64,000 bases of DNA from Chitinispirillum sp. Its GTDB lineage: Bacteria; Fibrobacterota; Chitinivibrionia; Chitinivibrionales; Chitinispirillaceae. How positions within the stretch are numbered: the stretch's first letter is position 1; the number at the start of each line of letters is the position of its first letter. This document shows positions 1-9,604 of the stretch, in pieces. Under the pieces are notes generated by a model that worked only from the letters and a program-made list of their open reading frames with translations, was not told the origin of the DNA and made no database searches. The stretch covers positions 1 through 64,000 of the forward strand of contig SKJJ01000096.1 in assembly GCA_007115975.1 (NCBI GenBank), in the 5' to 3' direction. Position numbers and translations under genes: made by a program.

Positions 1-44
1 CGGACCTGATCACTCGGGGAGCTTTATGTGCCGCCCCCCCCCTC

Positions 45-1814
45 TCACTCACCAACAACAAACTTCTCCCTAAACACCACACCCCTATACGTCGCAAATA
101 AAAAATAGAGCCCCGGAGCAACCCGCCTTCCCCCCACGGTACAGTCCCATTCAAAATCCATGACAACCGAAGGATCCGGGTGAAACGCCCTGGTCCACAC
201 AAGTTTCCCATCCAAGCTTCTTATGCTTATATTTGCAGATGAAAAAGGATGATCTGCTGTGCCAACAGAAAATTCCCCCTGTAGTTTACCTCCTCTGGGT
301 ACCAAAGTGGGATAGACTTTCAGATAGGGCGTTTCAATTTCATCCCGCCCCATCACGGCATACAGTGCATCGGGCATTCCATACCCATGATAATTATCGA
401 TGCTGTCCTGCCCGGTTACAAAAAAGCAGGAGGAGTAGAGCCTTTCTCTCACAAAATCGCTCGTTTTCTGATTAGTGGACTGCATGATAAGAGCAGCGAT
501 ACCCGTAACAATCGGTGCGGAAAAGGATGTTCCCGAATTTAATGTATAGCGATCTTCAGAATATGCTGCAGGAACCAGAATACTCACTCCGGGTGCAACC
601 ACATCCGGTTTGATCCGCCCGTCATAGGTAGGACCAATACTGCTCCAAAAAGCCCTCACCCCATTTGAATTTACCGCCCCAACAGCCACTACCCCATCCA
701 CATCAGCAGGAGCGATGATAGTCCCGGGCTCGTAACCTTCCTCATTTCCGGCCGAATTAACAATCAATACCCCGCGTCTGACAGCCTCATGTGCAGCAAT
801 CGACACAACCGTGCTTACCCCATCCATCTGTTCATAGGTATAATTCGAGTCCGGATCATCGAAAAAATCCCTGTACCCCAATGAACTTGATATTATATCC
901 ACTCCCAGACTTTCGGCCCAAACAACTGCCGCCGCCCAGTTGTCTTCCTCAGTACGCACCTCAAGATAATAATCCTCTGTTCTGGCCAGTAAAAACTGCG
1001 CGCCCCAGGCAGTTCCCATGAATCTGCCCGGTTCATATCCGGCAACTAAAGAGAGGGTCTGGGTACCATGAACATCACTTTCGTGATAAGGGTGCCCCGG
1101 ATCATTCATTATAGAATCATGATCGTGCACATCGATTTTATTCTCCACAAAGTCATAGGTCGCAATCACACCATCTCTTTGTCTGAGATGATCATAGCAG
1201 CGATGGTCAAGCCTGAAACCGCTGTCGAAAAAAGCGACAATCACCCCTTTTCCCGGTGGTTCCCCCTTTTTTCTCTCTATATAATGATGTGCCTGCTTTA
1301 TCCGTTGCATTTCCAGGTGATACTGGTCTCCATAATCAGAACCATCCCAACTCCTTTTTGGTATACCGCTATCATCACCCCTGCGTGTATAAACCCCGAC
1401 AGGCCTGATCTCAGCCACAAAAGGCATTGAGGCCAGCAGCTCAAGACTGCCCGCATGAACCGAAAAACTGGCAGCATTTCCCCACGGGAATCGGTGACGC
1501 AACGTTGCACCAGACCGTACAATCTGCTCAATATAGACCTCATTTAAAGGAGTATCAGTCACGTTTTCTATATATGAATTATCTCTGCGCCTCTCAAGAG
1601 CCCTCTTACTTAATGGTGTGTTACCCACATCCGGTTTGTCTTTAAAAAACACCCACACATTACATACGGTATCTGAGGCTGCAAGCCTCGCAAGAGACGC
1701 TGGCAACTCTGCAGACAAAGAGTGTACCGCCAGGCAAAACAGTAACAAAAAAGCTATTTTGCACAATAAATCTATACGAGAACAAAAACTTTTAGCGTAC
1801 CTTTTTTCAGCCAC
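45..1814 (-). CDS. Secreted subtilisin-like serine protease (peptidase S8) with C-terminal beta sorting-type domain
   Basis: Predicted exported endopeptidase of 589 residues. A hydrophobic stretch at about residues 18-35 looks like a signal peptide. The S8 catalytic triad is visible as Asp197 (in FFDSG), His249 (in SDVHGT) and Ser430 (in NSGTSFSAP), with the oxyanion Asn357 in NSAGN. Residues 50-140 probably form an inhibitor/propeptide domain. The last 90 residues, after about 498, start with YPT and end with a GLYF segment followed by a short beta strand. This resembles the FlgD-like or type-A sorting domains found at the C-terminus of secreted FCB-group proteins. The start is GTG with an AAGG site about ten bases upstream; the hydrophobic signal follows in frame. 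The gene stands alone, divergent from the HDOD gene. The protease call is secure; the sorting-domain assignment is inference from shape. Confidence 0.93.
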   Translation of the reverse strand: MAEKRYAKSFCSRIDLLCKIAFLLLFCLAVHSLSAELPASLARLAASDTVCNVWVFFKDKPDVGNTPLSKRALERRRDNSYIENVTDTPLNEVYIEQIVRSGATLRHRFPWGNAASFSVHAGSLELLASMPFVAEIRPVGVYTRRGDDSGIPKRSWDGSDYGDQYHLEMQRIKQAHHYIERKKGEPPGKGVIVAFFDSGFRLDHRCYDHLRQRDGVIATYDFVENKIDVHDHDSIMNDPGHPYHESDVHGTQTLSLVAGYEPGRFMGTAWGAQFLLARTEDYYLEVRTEEDNWAAAVVWAESLGVDIISSSLGYRDFFDDPDSNYTYEQMDGVSTVVSIAAHEAVRRGVLIVNSAGNEEGYEPGTIIAPADVDGVVAVGAVNSNGVRAFWSSIGPTYDGRIKPDVVAPGVSILVPAAYSEDRYTLNSGTSFSAPIVTGIAALIMQSTNQKTSDFVRERLYSSCFFVTGQDSIDNYHGYGMPDALYAVMGRDEIETPYLKVYPTLVPRGGKLQGEFSVGTADHPFSSANISIRSLDGKLVWTRAFHPDPSVVMDFEWDCTVGGRRVAPGLYFLFATYRGVVFREKFVVGE

Positions 1815-2105
1815 TTTTGATTACCTTTTATTCCTATTGCTATCTACGACCTGAAATTCAACAACCGTCTAAAAAATAGTACAAAGAATACACCCTTTAG
1901 TAGCATATCCAAAAACTGCTCTTAAGATCACATAGAATTTTTTTGGCAATACAAAAAAAATTGGCAACTGAAACGGTGACCATACGTTAGCCCTATTCTC
2001 ATTCAATGCGCAGAATCCTCCAATGACCATAATATTCAAAAAAATAACTTTAAAAATCCATACCACCTATTTATAATTAAACATAGTTGAACATGCAAAG
2101 AAAGA

Positions 2106-2999
2106 ATGGTGACATTAATGAGTATAGATCCCGCCTTCCACGATAAAATCCAGAACATCGCAAACCTTCCCACTCTCCCTCAGGTGGCGTCGCACCTGAT
2201 GAGAATAATCAATGATCCACAAACATCTCTAAATGATGTTACAAACATAGTAAGCCAGGACCTTTCTCTTAGCGCAAAAATCTTACGTCTGGCAAACAGC
2301 GCGTTTTACGGCATACCAAAATCTATAACCAGCATCAACAGTGCAATTGTGATACTGGGCTTTAAAGTAATCCATACGATGGTCCTGAGCCTAACGGTTT
2401 TCGATATGTTTCCAGAAGAAAACAAAACTTCATCCAAACTCTTTAACAGAAGCTCTTTCTGGATTCACTCTCTGTGTTGCGGTCTGGCAGCAAAAATGCT
2501 TGCCACCAGAATCCAAAACCGCACCCTGTTTGACCCTGATGAAGCATTCTGTGCGGGGCTACTCCATGATATCGGCAAAGTTGTTATGGAACAATATATG
2601 CATGAGGATTTTCACAGAGCTCTCAAAACAGCCAAAGAAGAAAAAATTCCGGTGTGGGAAGCCGAGAAAAAAATATTGGGCTACACCCATACAGACATAG
2701 CTGAAGTCCTTATTGCCAGCTGGGGCTTACCCCTGGAGATCGAAATGCCCATAATAAGGCACCACTCACCACTTGAAAAGAATGACTATACCGACATAAT
2801 TATCTTATGCCATCTTGCTGACGTGATCTGCTATGAGTCCGGAAAAAGTATGAATCCAGAGCTTATAGCGCCACAGATCGATGATGCTGCATTGAGAAAG
2901 CTCAATATCTCAAGGCTGGATATCGAATCCATTAAAGAACAGCTCCCGTCAGAACTTGAAAAATCTGCCGTCTATCTGGACATCGCCTCAGGATACTGA
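2106..2999 (+). CDS. HDOD domain protein (signal transduction)
   Basis: The 297-residue protein is almost entirely one HDOD domain, a regulatory relative of HD phosphohydrolases often linked to cyclic-di-GMP, chemotaxis or stress signalling. It begins with the typical LPTLP segment at 21-25, followed by the helix containing LRLANSAFYG (60-69). An HD-like pair His154-Asp155 lies in GLLHDIGKV. No receiver, GGDEF or other output domain is attached, so the partner is unknown. A second in-frame ATG lies at 2121 behind GGTGA and could be the true start. The gene converges on the radical SAM gene and the two coding ends overlap by 12 bases. The substrate and signal cannot be told from sequence. Confidence 0.88.
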   Translation: MVTLMSIDPAFHDKIQNIANLPTLPQVASHLMRIINDPQTSLNDVTNIVSQDLSLSAKILRLANSAFYGIPKSITSINSAIVILGFKVIHTMVLSLTVFDMFPEENKTSSKLFNRSSFWIHSLCCGLAAKMLATRIQNRTLFDPDEAFCAGLLHDIGKVVMEQYMHEDFHRALKTAKEEKIPVWEAEKKILGYTHTDIAEVLIASWGLPLEIEMPIIRHHSPLEKNDYTDIIILCHLADVICYESGKSMNPELIAPQIDDAALRKLNISRLDIESIKEQLPSELEKSAVYLDIASGY

Positions 3000-3899
3000 A
3001 CAGTATCGCCTACCCTGTACGAAACTGATTTTTTCCATATAGCCGTGGATAAATGAAAGCGATCGCTGTTTGTCTATGCTCCAAAGGGGTGCTATCAGGC
3101 CCATATCCGGCTTTGAATCTGCCATCAGACGATGAATATGCTGCTCTGGACGCAACAAAGATAGAAAACGACACAACATATCGCTATATCTGCAAATATC
3201 ATAAAGTTCAATCTCATCTTTGTGATATGACTGTGCCAAAGAGGTCCCCGCAATGACCATAAGCTGATGTACTTTTACCCCCCCAACACACTCCATCGAT
3301 CCAAGCATTCTGGCTGTCTGCTCCATCATCTCTTCTGTCTCGGACGGTAATCCCAATATCACATGTGCCACAACTTCTGCTCCAATTGAGTAAAGGCGCT
3401 GCGCAACACTACAAAACTCTTCCACACTATGACCACGATTAACTCTCTCAAGAACCGAATTATGTCCACTCTGAAGCCCAAGCTCTATCGATAGATATGT
3501 TCTACCCGAAAGATCCTCAAGATACTCAAATACCTCTTCACTGAAACAGTCGGGCCGGGTACCAACAGCCAGACCGATAACCCCTGGTACCTGTACCAAA
3601 GGCTCATAAATCTCCCTAAGTTGCTGAGCACTCCCATAAGTGTTGGAAAAAGGCTGAAGATAGGGCAAAAAGTGTTTGAACCGATATTTACAGCGATCCA
3701 TGACATCTGTCAGCTGTTTTACAACCGGCTCTACAGAACCAAGTGCCGGACTGAAAGAGCGGTTGTCACAAAAAGAACAGCCTTCCACACTTTTGGTCCC
3801 ATCACGGTTAGGGCAGGAAAAGCCTGCACTCAAAGATATCTTCATAACCGGAGCACCAAAACGATTCTTCATATAGGATCGGTAAGAATTATAGAGCAA
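2988..3899 (-). CDS. Radical SAM protein, TIGR01212/YhcC family
   Basis: The 303-residue protein carries the [4Fe-4S] cluster cysteines of this radical SAM family, Cys29, Cys41 and Cys44, with the wide first gap (C-x11-C-x2-C) typical of YhcC/TIGR01212 rather than the usual CxxxCxxC. Downstream segments LSIELGLQSG and HVILGLPSET are the expected SAM-binding strands. YhcC-type proteins have no firmly settled substrate. The start is TTG at 3899, chosen because a near-perfect AAAGGAGGT site sits five bases upstream and residues MLYNSYRSYMKNRFG match the family N-terminus. The 3' end overlaps the convergent HDOD gene by 12 bases. Confidence 0.9.
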   Translation of the reverse strand: MLYNSYRSYMKNRFGAPVMKISLSAGFSCPNRDGTKSVEGCSFCDNRSFSPALGSVEPVVKQLTDVMDRCKYRFKHFLPYLQPFSNTYGSAQQLREIYEPLVQVPGVIGLAVGTRPDCFSEEVFEYLEDLSGRTYLSIELGLQSGHNSVLERVNRGHSVEEFCSVAQRLYSIGAEVVAHVILGLPSETEEMMEQTARMLGSMECVGGVKVHQLMVIAGTSLAQSYHKDEIELYDICRYSDMLCRFLSLLRPEQHIHRLMADSKPDMGLIAPLWSIDKQRSLSFIHGYMEKISFVQGRRYCSVS

Positions 3900-3983
3900 C
3901 TGTACCTCCTTTAAATCCGTACTGCATCAATACATTTCCCTTTTAATAGTATTCACCAGCTCATAGTAAAAAGGGTGTTCAAA

Positions 3984-4137
3984 AAGTATATTATTACTCC
4001 AAAACGACAAACCTCTTTAACTCTTTCACCCAAGGATTTAAGGAGATCAGTTGACAGCAAAGTAATATATAACCAAAATGACAGACTCTTTAAGTCCCCC
4101 CACCCGGGGATTGAGGGGGCACCGCTCAACCGGAGAT
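3984..4137. repeat. Degenerate tandem duplication in the purB leader
   Basis: Two imperfect copies of a roughly 65-75 base unit lie head to tail at about 3984-4050 and 4060-4137. Each begins AAGTA(A)TAT, continues through CCAAAA(C/T)GACA and CTCTTTAA, then a CACCC(A/G)(A/G)GGATT segment, and ends near GGAGATC. Copy two has become GC-rich (CCCCCCACCCGGGGATTGAGGGGG). The unit keeps purB frame open upstream of the likely start, so a longer N-terminus is an artefact of the repeat. It may be a mobile intergenic repeat of the kind that carries AAGTCCCCC/GGGGGATT boxes; origin is uncertain. Confidence 0.55.
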
Positions 4138-4145
4138 CAAAAAAT

Positions 4146-5594
4146 ATGACAAACCACCCCACAAACCAATACAGCAACCCTCTTCTTGAACGTTACGCCA
4201 GTAAGCAGATGTCATACATCTTCTCTCCAAAATTTAAGTTCAGCACCTGGCGAAGACTCTGGGTTGCTCTTGCTGAGTGCCAAAAAGAGCTTGGGCTGTC
4301 GATAAGCGATGAGCAAATCGATGAGATGAAGAGTAATATTGAAAACGTCGACTTTGAAGTTGCAAGAGATTTTGAAAAACAGACCCGCCACGATGTTATG
4401 GCACATATTCATACTTTTGGTCAGTTGTGCCCTAAGGCCAAACCGATTATCCACCTTGGAGCAACAAGTGCATTTGTCGGGGATAACACCGACCTCATTC
4501 AACTCAGGGAAGCAACCAGACTGCTGACCGGACGCCTTGCCCAGCTAATTACAATCCTGCGCTCCTTTGCATCCGATTATGCTGAGCTGCCGACCCTTGG
4601 TTTTACCCACTTTCAACCCGCGCAGCTCACGACAGTGGGCAAGAGGGCATGCCTTTGGCTCTACGACCTGACCATGGATTATGATGCTCTGGAGCAATTT
4701 GAATCGACTCTTCCATTCAGAGGTGTTAAAGGTACTACAGGTACACAAGCCAGCTTTCTGTCCCTTTTTGAAGGTGACCACGAAAAAGTCAAAAAACTGG
4801 ACCAGATGGTTACCCAAAAAATGGGCTTTGATAATGTTATTCCTGTTACAGGCCAAACCTACACCAGAAAAATCGATTCTCAGGCTACAGCAATTCTCTC
4901 GGGGCTCGCTCAGACCCTGCATAAAATAGCCAATGATATCCGCCTGCTTCAAAATCTCAAGGAGATCGAAGAGCCATTTGAAAAAAGTCAAATCGGTTCA
5001 TCAGCCATGGCGTACAAAAGAAACCCTATGCGCTCAGAACGGCTTACTGCCCTGTGCAGATTTATAATCTCCAGCGCTCTCTCACCGGCAATGACTGCTG
5101 CTGAGCAATGGTTTGAGCGTACCCTTGATGACTCTGCCAACAAAAGACTAGCCATCCCGGAAGCCTTTCTCGCTGCAGATGCATCACTCATACTGGGCAC
5201 GAACATTTCCGATGGTCTTGTTGTCTATCCAAAGGTGATCGCCAAACACATTCAGGAAGAGCTGCCCTTTATGGCTACAGAAAACATCATCATGGCAGCT
5301 GTAAAAAAAGGGGGTGATCGTCAGGATATACATGAAAGGATCCGACTCCACTCCATGGAAGCAGGTAAGAAGGTAAAACTTCAGGGAGAGAGAAACGACC
5401 TGCTCGACCGCATCGCAACAGATGAGGCATTCGCAATGTCCAAAGACGACCTTTCTGAGCTGCTCAATGTAAAAGACTTTGTAGGACGGGCCCCTCAGCA
5501 GGTTTCTGAGTTTCTTGGGCATATCATCGATCCGCTCTTAACAAGATCAAAAAAATATGGTAACAACATACACCAACAGAATTTAAACGTCTGA
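4146..5594 (+). CDS. purB: Adenylosuccinate lyase
   Basis: Fumarase/aspartase-superfamily lyase of 482 residues that acts twice in purine synthesis: it cleaves SAICAR to AICAR and adenylosuccinate to AMP, each time releasing fumarate. The superfamily signature is present as [14 protein letters not shown], the flexible loop carrying the catalytic serine; HDVMAH and a TSAFVGDN segment are the other conserved blocks. I place the start at the ATG at 4146, after a GGAGA site, giving [17 protein letters not shown]. The frame stays open to 3975, but that stretch is a degenerate DNA repeat and does not resemble a lyase. The length and sequence resemble the longer, eukaryote-like purB subgroup. A 14-base gap to the next gene suggests co-transcription with the PHP gene. 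Confidence 0.95.
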   Translation: MTNHPTNQYSNPLLERYASKQMSYIFSPKFKFSTWRRLWVALAECQKELGLSISDEQIDEMKSNIENVDFEVARDFEKQTRHDVMAHIHTFGQLCPKAKPIIHLGATSAFVGDNTDLIQLREATRLLTGRLAQLITILRSFASDYAELPTLGFTHFQPAQLTTVGKRACLWLYDLTMDYDALEQFESTLPFRGVKGTTGTQASFLSLFEGDHEKVKKLDQMVTQKMGFDNVIPVTGQTYTRKIDSQATAILSGLAQTLHKIANDIRLLQNLKEIEEPFEKSQIGSSAMAYKRNPMRSERLTALCRFIISSALSPAMTAAEQWFERTLDDSANKRLAIPEAFLAADASLILGTNISDGLVVYPKVIAKHIQEELPFMATENIIMAAVKKGGDRQDIHERIRLHSMEAGKKVKLQGERNDLLDRIATDEAFAMSKDDLSELLNVKDFVGRAPQQVSEFLGHIIDPLLTRSKKYGNNIHQQNLNV

Positions 5595-5608
5595 GGGGAA
5601 CTACTACA

Positions 5609-6442
5609 TTGCTTGCTGACTATCACGTACACACAGCTTATTGCAGACATGCCAAAGGTTCTATTAATGAATACATAGAGAAGGCAATCGCTCTAGGCCT
5701 TAACGAAATAGGTTTCACCGACCATCTCGGCCGCTATTACCTCACTCCATCACAAAAAAGAAAACACTGGGACTGGGGCATAAAGGACGGTGACCTGCCC
5801 CGTTACTTCGATGATCTCTGTACGCTTAAAGAGAATTACAAAAAGGATATCAGAATAAGCATAGGCCTTGAAGTCGATTACGTAAAGGGGACGGAACAAA
5901 CCGCAGCAGAAATAATGTCGGCTTACCCACTTGATTATGCGATATGCTCTGTGCACTGCCTTCCATATTTTGGCTGGAAACACATCTTCCAATACAGCGA
6001 TCAGGACCCCCTTACCCTGTTCACCGAATACTTCAGCACAGTTAAAGATGCGCTCAATTGTGGGGTGTTTCAGGTGATTGCACACATGGATCTCATTTGG
6101 CGCTATGTCCCCTGGGATTGGGAAAATGACACTCAGATGTCTGAGCTCATTCGCAATACTGTTCAGGTTGCCGCCAAATCCCCAACCATAGTCGAGATCA
6201 ATGCTAATGGGTACCACTGGTTCACCGAAAACAATCCCGATGATAATAACCCGTTTGCCATTATGACCGAAGAGATCGGGAAACGTAACGTGCTTATCAC
6301 CCTGGCCTCGGATGCACATGAACCTTCATCGGTGGGAAATCATTTTACTCCAATGATCAAGTTTCTGAAAAAACAAGGTGTACACAGCTTCTGCACTTTT
6401 GATAAAAAGAAACTGCTAAAACACGATCTGAATGTAAAGTAG
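5609..6442 (+). CDS. PHP-domain phosphatase, histidinol-phosphatase (HisJ) family
   Basis: A 277-residue polymerase-and-histidinol-phosphatase (PHP) domain. The metal-binding residues are visible: His6 and His8 in DYHVHT, a His in GFTDH, a Glu in GLEVDY, a His in CSVHC, a His in IAHMD and an Asp-His pair in SDAHEP. By family it would hydrolyse L-histidinol phosphate in histidine synthesis, but related PHP proteins act on other phosphoesters. It starts with TTG at 5609 behind a GAGGGGAA site, 14 bases after purB, so the two probably share a transcript. No other his gene is nearby. Confidence 0.85.
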   Translation: MLADYHVHTAYCRHAKGSINEYIEKAIALGLNEIGFTDHLGRYYLTPSQKRKHWDWGIKDGDLPRYFDDLCTLKENYKKDIRISIGLEVDYVKGTEQTAAEIMSAYPLDYAICSVHCLPYFGWKHIFQYSDQDPLTLFTEYFSTVKDALNCGVFQVIAHMDLIWRYVPWDWENDTQMSELIRNTVQVAAKSPTIVEINANGYHWFTENNPDDNNPFAIMTEEIGKRNVLITLASDAHEPSSVGNHFTPMIKFLKKQGVHSFCTFDKKKLLKHDLNVK

Positions 6443-6452
6443 AACAACGGGT

Positions 6453-7154
6453 TCAGTACTCCTGACCCCGAATAAAACAGTTTACAGATGCCCTGCGGAA
6501 CTGATCACACCACTGTTGTACAGTTTCAAGGGGAAAAGCTTCAAGCCGCGTTAAAGACCGGTCCAGTAATTCAGCATCGTTTTTGAACGGTTGAAGAAAA
6601 ACCTTATTGACCCCTTTGAGAAGATCAATAAGTTCATCTATATCATCATTTTCAATGATACCCGGTACCACAGGAATACGAACCTCTCCGTCAGAGCCCA
6701 TCTTTTCAACAAGTTTGATCGACGCTTTTAATCTCTGCTCCACATCGCAATACCCGGCGCCAAGGAGACTATATCTCGATGGGACCGCTTTGATATCCAT
6801 TGCAAGATAATCTGCAGAACAACTCTCCACAACTTTTGGTTCAAGCCCGTTTGTATCGACCTTTACACGTACCCCTATGTTGCGCAGTTTTTTGACCAGA
6901 TCAGGGAGATTACTGTAAATAGTGGGCTCCCCACCAGTGATTACAACTCCGTCTACAATCCCTTTTCGTTTATACAAATAGAACATTATCTCAGAAAAAG
7001 AAATTTCCGGCAGCTCATCTCTTACTATAGAAGGATTATGACAAAACGGACAGCGGAGATTGCACCCGGAAAGAAAAAGGACGGTTGACACCGTCCCGGG
7101 ATAATCAATAAAAGAACTTTTTATCCAGCCTGCTATCTTTATATCTTTACACAT
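6453..7154 (-). CDS. nrdG: Anaerobic ribonucleoside-triphosphate reductase activating protein
   Basis: Radical SAM activase of 233 residues that installs the glycyl radical on NrdD. The cluster cysteines Cys31, Cys35 and Cys38 form the standard CxxxCxxC in SGCNLRCPFCHNP. The VVITGGEPT segment is the SAM-binding motif. The ATG start lies inside the 3' end of nrdD (16-base overlap), so the two are translationally coupled. It is oriented convergently with the upstream PHP gene, with only 10 bases between stops. Confidence 0.95.
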   Translation of the reverse strand: MCKDIKIAGWIKSSFIDYPGTVSTVLFLSGCNLRCPFCHNPSIVRDELPEISFSEIMFYLYKRKGIVDGVVITGGEPTIYSNLPDLVKKLRNIGVRVKVDTNGLEPKVVESCSADYLAMDIKAVPSRYSLLGAGYCDVEQRLKASIKLVEKMGSDGEVRIPVVPGIIENDDIDELIDLLKGVNKVFLQPFKNDAELLDRSLTRLEAFPLETVQQWCDQFRRASVNCFIRGQEY

Positions 7155-9259
7155 GACTTTTCTTGAGTGAGATCTTTTTCCGCAACCACCTCTTTGCCAG
7201 ACTCATCAGACAAAAAAACCTGACGCTCTGTATATTCAGACTTTTTACCAGGATTCCAGTTCTTCACCGGTCTGTAATAACCAACGATTCTTGCGTAAAC
7301 CTCTGCTTCTTCAGAACATGTCGGACAGGAGAAGTGCTCCCCTTTAAGATAACCGTGAAGTTTACATACAGAGAAGACGGGTGAAAGGGTAAAGTATGGT
7401 ATGCCATAACTATAAGCAATCTTGCGCACAAGCTGCTTACATGTTTCTATATCGTCAATGGATTCACCAATATGTGCGTGAAACACAGTACCTCCGGTAT
7501 ATTGCTTCTGAATTTCATTCTGCATATCCAGTGCCTCAAAAATATCGGGAGTTGAATTAACCGGCAACTGTGTCGAATTGGTATAATAGGGTTCTTTATC
7601 ACCGGAAACAATCATCCTGGAAAAACGACTTTTGTCAAGCTTGGCTAACCTGTATGACGTCCCCTCACCAGGAGTTGCTTCAAGATTATACAGGTGACCG
7701 GTCTGCTCCTGATAGGATATGAGCCTTTCACGCATATGATTCAACACCTCCATCGCAAATTCACGAGCTTCCTGATCAGTAAGGTCCTTACCCATGAAAT
7801 TCAATGTCGATTCGTTCATCCCTATGAGACCAATGGTGGAAAAATGATTGTTCCAGTGCCGCAAATAGCGCTGAGTATATGGAAACAGTCCCTGATCCAT
7901 CAATTTGGTTATCACCTTACGTTTAATTTCAAGGGAATCTCTGGCAATATCCATATAATGGTTCAATTGATTGAAATACTCATCCTTTGTATGAGAAAAA
8001 TACCCTATACGTGGTAGATTAATTGTTACAACCCCAATAGAACCGGTGAACTCATCTGCACCAAACAAACCACCACCCCTGTTGCGAAGCTCTCTTTTAT
8101 CAAGCTGGAGCCTGCAACACATCGAACGGACATCACCGGGATTCAGTGTTGAATTAATAAAATTCTGAAAATAGGGGGTACCATATTTACCGGTCATTTT
8201 AAAAAGCAAATTAGCGTTTTCGCTATCCCAATTGAAACTCTCTGTAATATTGTAGGTGGGTATAGGATAAGAAAACCCTCTCCCATCAGCATCACCTTCG
8301 ATAAACACCTCAAGAAAAGCCTTGTTTATCATATCCATTTCATGCTGAAAATCACCATATGTAACATCAAGCGGTTCACCGCCAACTATCGCCGGCTGAT
8401 CTTTAAGATCTTCAGGAACAACCCAGTCCAGAGTAATATTAGTAAAAGGTGCCTGAGAACCCCAGCGAGATGGAATATTTACACCAAAGATAAATGACTG
8501 TATTTGCTGTTTCAATTCGCTGTAGCTTAGTTTGTCCACTCTTACAAATGGGGCAAGATACGTATCGAAAGAGGAAAAAGCCTGAGCACCAGCCCACTCG
8601 TTTTGTAAAATGCCAAGGAAGTTAACCATCTGCTGTATGAGTGTAGAAAGATGCTTTGGAGCGCTTGAAGATATTTTACCCTGAACACCTCCAAGTCCTT
8701 CTGATATCAACTGTCTTAAAGACCACCCTGCACAGTAACCGGAAAACATACTTAGATCATGGAGATGAATATCACCGTTTCTGTGAGCTGATGAAATGTC
8801 GTGCCCATAAATATTCTCAAGCCAGTAATTAGCAGTAATGGCGCCACTATTATGGAGAATCAGTCCTCCAAGTGAGTAATTAACATTGGAGTTCTCATTA
8901 ACCCTCCAGTCCTCCTGTTTCAAATACCCGTTCATAGTATTGGCAATATCCAAAAGTAGGTCATTGGTTTTACGGAGACGACGATGCTGTTCCCTGTATA
9001 AAATGTACGCTTTAGCAACACGAGCATGTCCTTGCTCAATAAGAACCTTCTCTACGACATCCTGGATCTCCTCAACAGCTGGTATTGAATTGGAATGAAA
9101 TTTTTTCTTTATTACCTCTTCAACTTCCTTTGCAAGATGCAATGATAACCCAAAATCACTGCCACCTACCGCCTCTGCAGATTTAAAAACAGCATTGGCA
9201 ATTTTAAAATTATCATACGGAACAAGTTTGCCATCTCTTTTTCGGATTGTGGAGATCAT
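7139..9259 (-). CDS. nrdD: Anaerobic (class III) ribonucleoside-triphosphate reductase
   Basis: Oxygen-sensitive glycyl-radical enzyme (706 residues) that reduces ribonucleoside triphosphates to deoxy forms. An ATP-cone occupies about the first 90 residues, starting STIRKRDGKLVPYD. The C-terminal part has the Zn-site cysteines (VCKLHGY and SCPTC) and the glycyl-radical loop RIVGYYRPVKNWNPGKK. The ATG at 9259 was chosen because it begins directly at the ATP-cone; the frame extends 30 residues further up but that part is Cys-rich and family-unlike. The presence of only class III RNR here fits an anaerobe, though other RNR classes may be encoded elsewhere. Confidence 0.96.
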   Translation of the reverse strand: MISTIRKRDGKLVPYDNFKIANAVFKSAEAVGGSDFGLSLHLAKEVEEVIKKKFHSNSIPAVEEIQDVVEKVLIEQGHARVAKAYILYREQHRRLRKTNDLLLDIANTMNGYLKQEDWRVNENSNVNYSLGGLILHNSGAITANYWLENIYGHDISSAHRNGDIHLHDLSMFSGYCAGWSLRQLISEGLGGVQGKISSSAPKHLSTLIQQMVNFLGILQNEWAGAQAFSSFDTYLAPFVRVDKLSYSELKQQIQSFIFGVNIPSRWGSQAPFTNITLDWVVPEDLKDQPAIVGGEPLDVTYGDFQHEMDMINKAFLEVFIEGDADGRGFSYPIPTYNITESFNWDSENANLLFKMTGKYGTPYFQNFINSTLNPGDVRSMCCRLQLDKRELRNRGGGLFGADEFTGSIGVVTINLPRIGYFSHTKDEYFNQLNHYMDIARDSLEIKRKVITKLMDQGLFPYTQRYLRHWNNHFSTIGLIGMNESTLNFMGKDLTDQEAREFAMEVLNHMRERLISYQEQTGHLYNLEATPGEGTSYRLAKLDKSRFSRMIVSGDKEPYYTNSTQLPVNSTPDIFEALDMQNEIQKQYTGGTVFHAHIGESIDDIETCKQLVRKIAYSYGIPYFTLSPVFSVCKLHGYLKGEHFSCPTCSEEAEVYARIVGYYRPVKNWNPGKKSEYTERQVFLSDESGKEVVAEKDLTQEKSCVKI

Positions 9260-9329
9260 AAATCCTAATACCCTTCCAAAAATTATGTGAAAACGATAAA
9301 CCACAACAGGTGCTACACTCTTGCCAAAG

Positions 9330-9359
9330 AACATACAACATATACACACAAAGTGTCAA
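9330..9359 (-). promoter_or_regulatory. Candidate sigma70-type promoter for nrdDG
   Basis: Read on the minus strand, TTGACA (9354-9359) is followed after 18 bases by TATGTT (9330-9335), about 70 bases before the nrdD ATG. The -35 matches consensus exactly. An ACACTTTGTGT segment lies across the -35 region and is faintly NrdR-box-like, but it is not a convincing site. Confidence 0.45.
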
Positions 9360-9542
9360 TTCAAAATTTCTATTTTCCTCAGCGTTATTTTCAACTATAG
9401 AAATAGAGTCATAATCGAAGATCGCAGCAGAATTTTCTGAGTTTATTTCCAACAAAAATGATATCGTTTAGAATAGAAACAGAATCTATCAAAATCGTCC
9501 TGATATTGAAACCAAATCGGCTAATTGGGATTAAATATAAAT

Positions 9543-9579
9543 AAAAAAAGCCTGTCCCCAACCAGGTGGAGACAGGCTT
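9543..9579 (-). terminator. Rho-independent terminator ending the ribosomal superoperon after fba
   Basis: On the minus strand a 9-base perfect stem (AAGCCTGTC/GACAGGCTT, extendable through pairing in the loop) is followed immediately by a run of seven T. It lies 25 bases past the fba stop codon and is the first strong terminator I see downstream of the tRNA-tuf promoter at 40.9 kb. Confidence 0.85.
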
Positions 9580-9604
9580 CGAAAACAGTTATAGTAAGGT
9601 ATAG

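Larger units (their letters stand above)
9260..9604. other. Intergenic region between fba and nrdD
   Basis: About 345 bases without a gene. It holds the nrdDG promoter candidate at one side and the fba terminator at the other. The middle (about 9360-9540) is AT-rich with no open frame that resembles a protein and no RNA gene I can recognise. Confidence 0.6.

Noticed and set aside
3975-4145. 57-codon N-terminal extension of purB
   Set aside because: The extension is encoded by a degenerate DNA repeat and is not lyase-like; a better start with GGAGA is at 4146.
4545-4991. 148-codon frame antisense to purB
   Set aside because: Lies wholly within the adenylosuccinate lyase domain on the other strand; a shadow frame.
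5750-6319. 189-codon frame antisense to the PHP phosphatase
   Set aside because: The plus-strand gene has complete PHP motifs; the antisense product resembles nothing and is explained by codon bias on the other strand.
9340-9360. NrdR-box in the nrdD promoter
   Set aside because: ACACTTTGTGT only partly resembles the known palindrome and a second box at the usual spacing is not evident.
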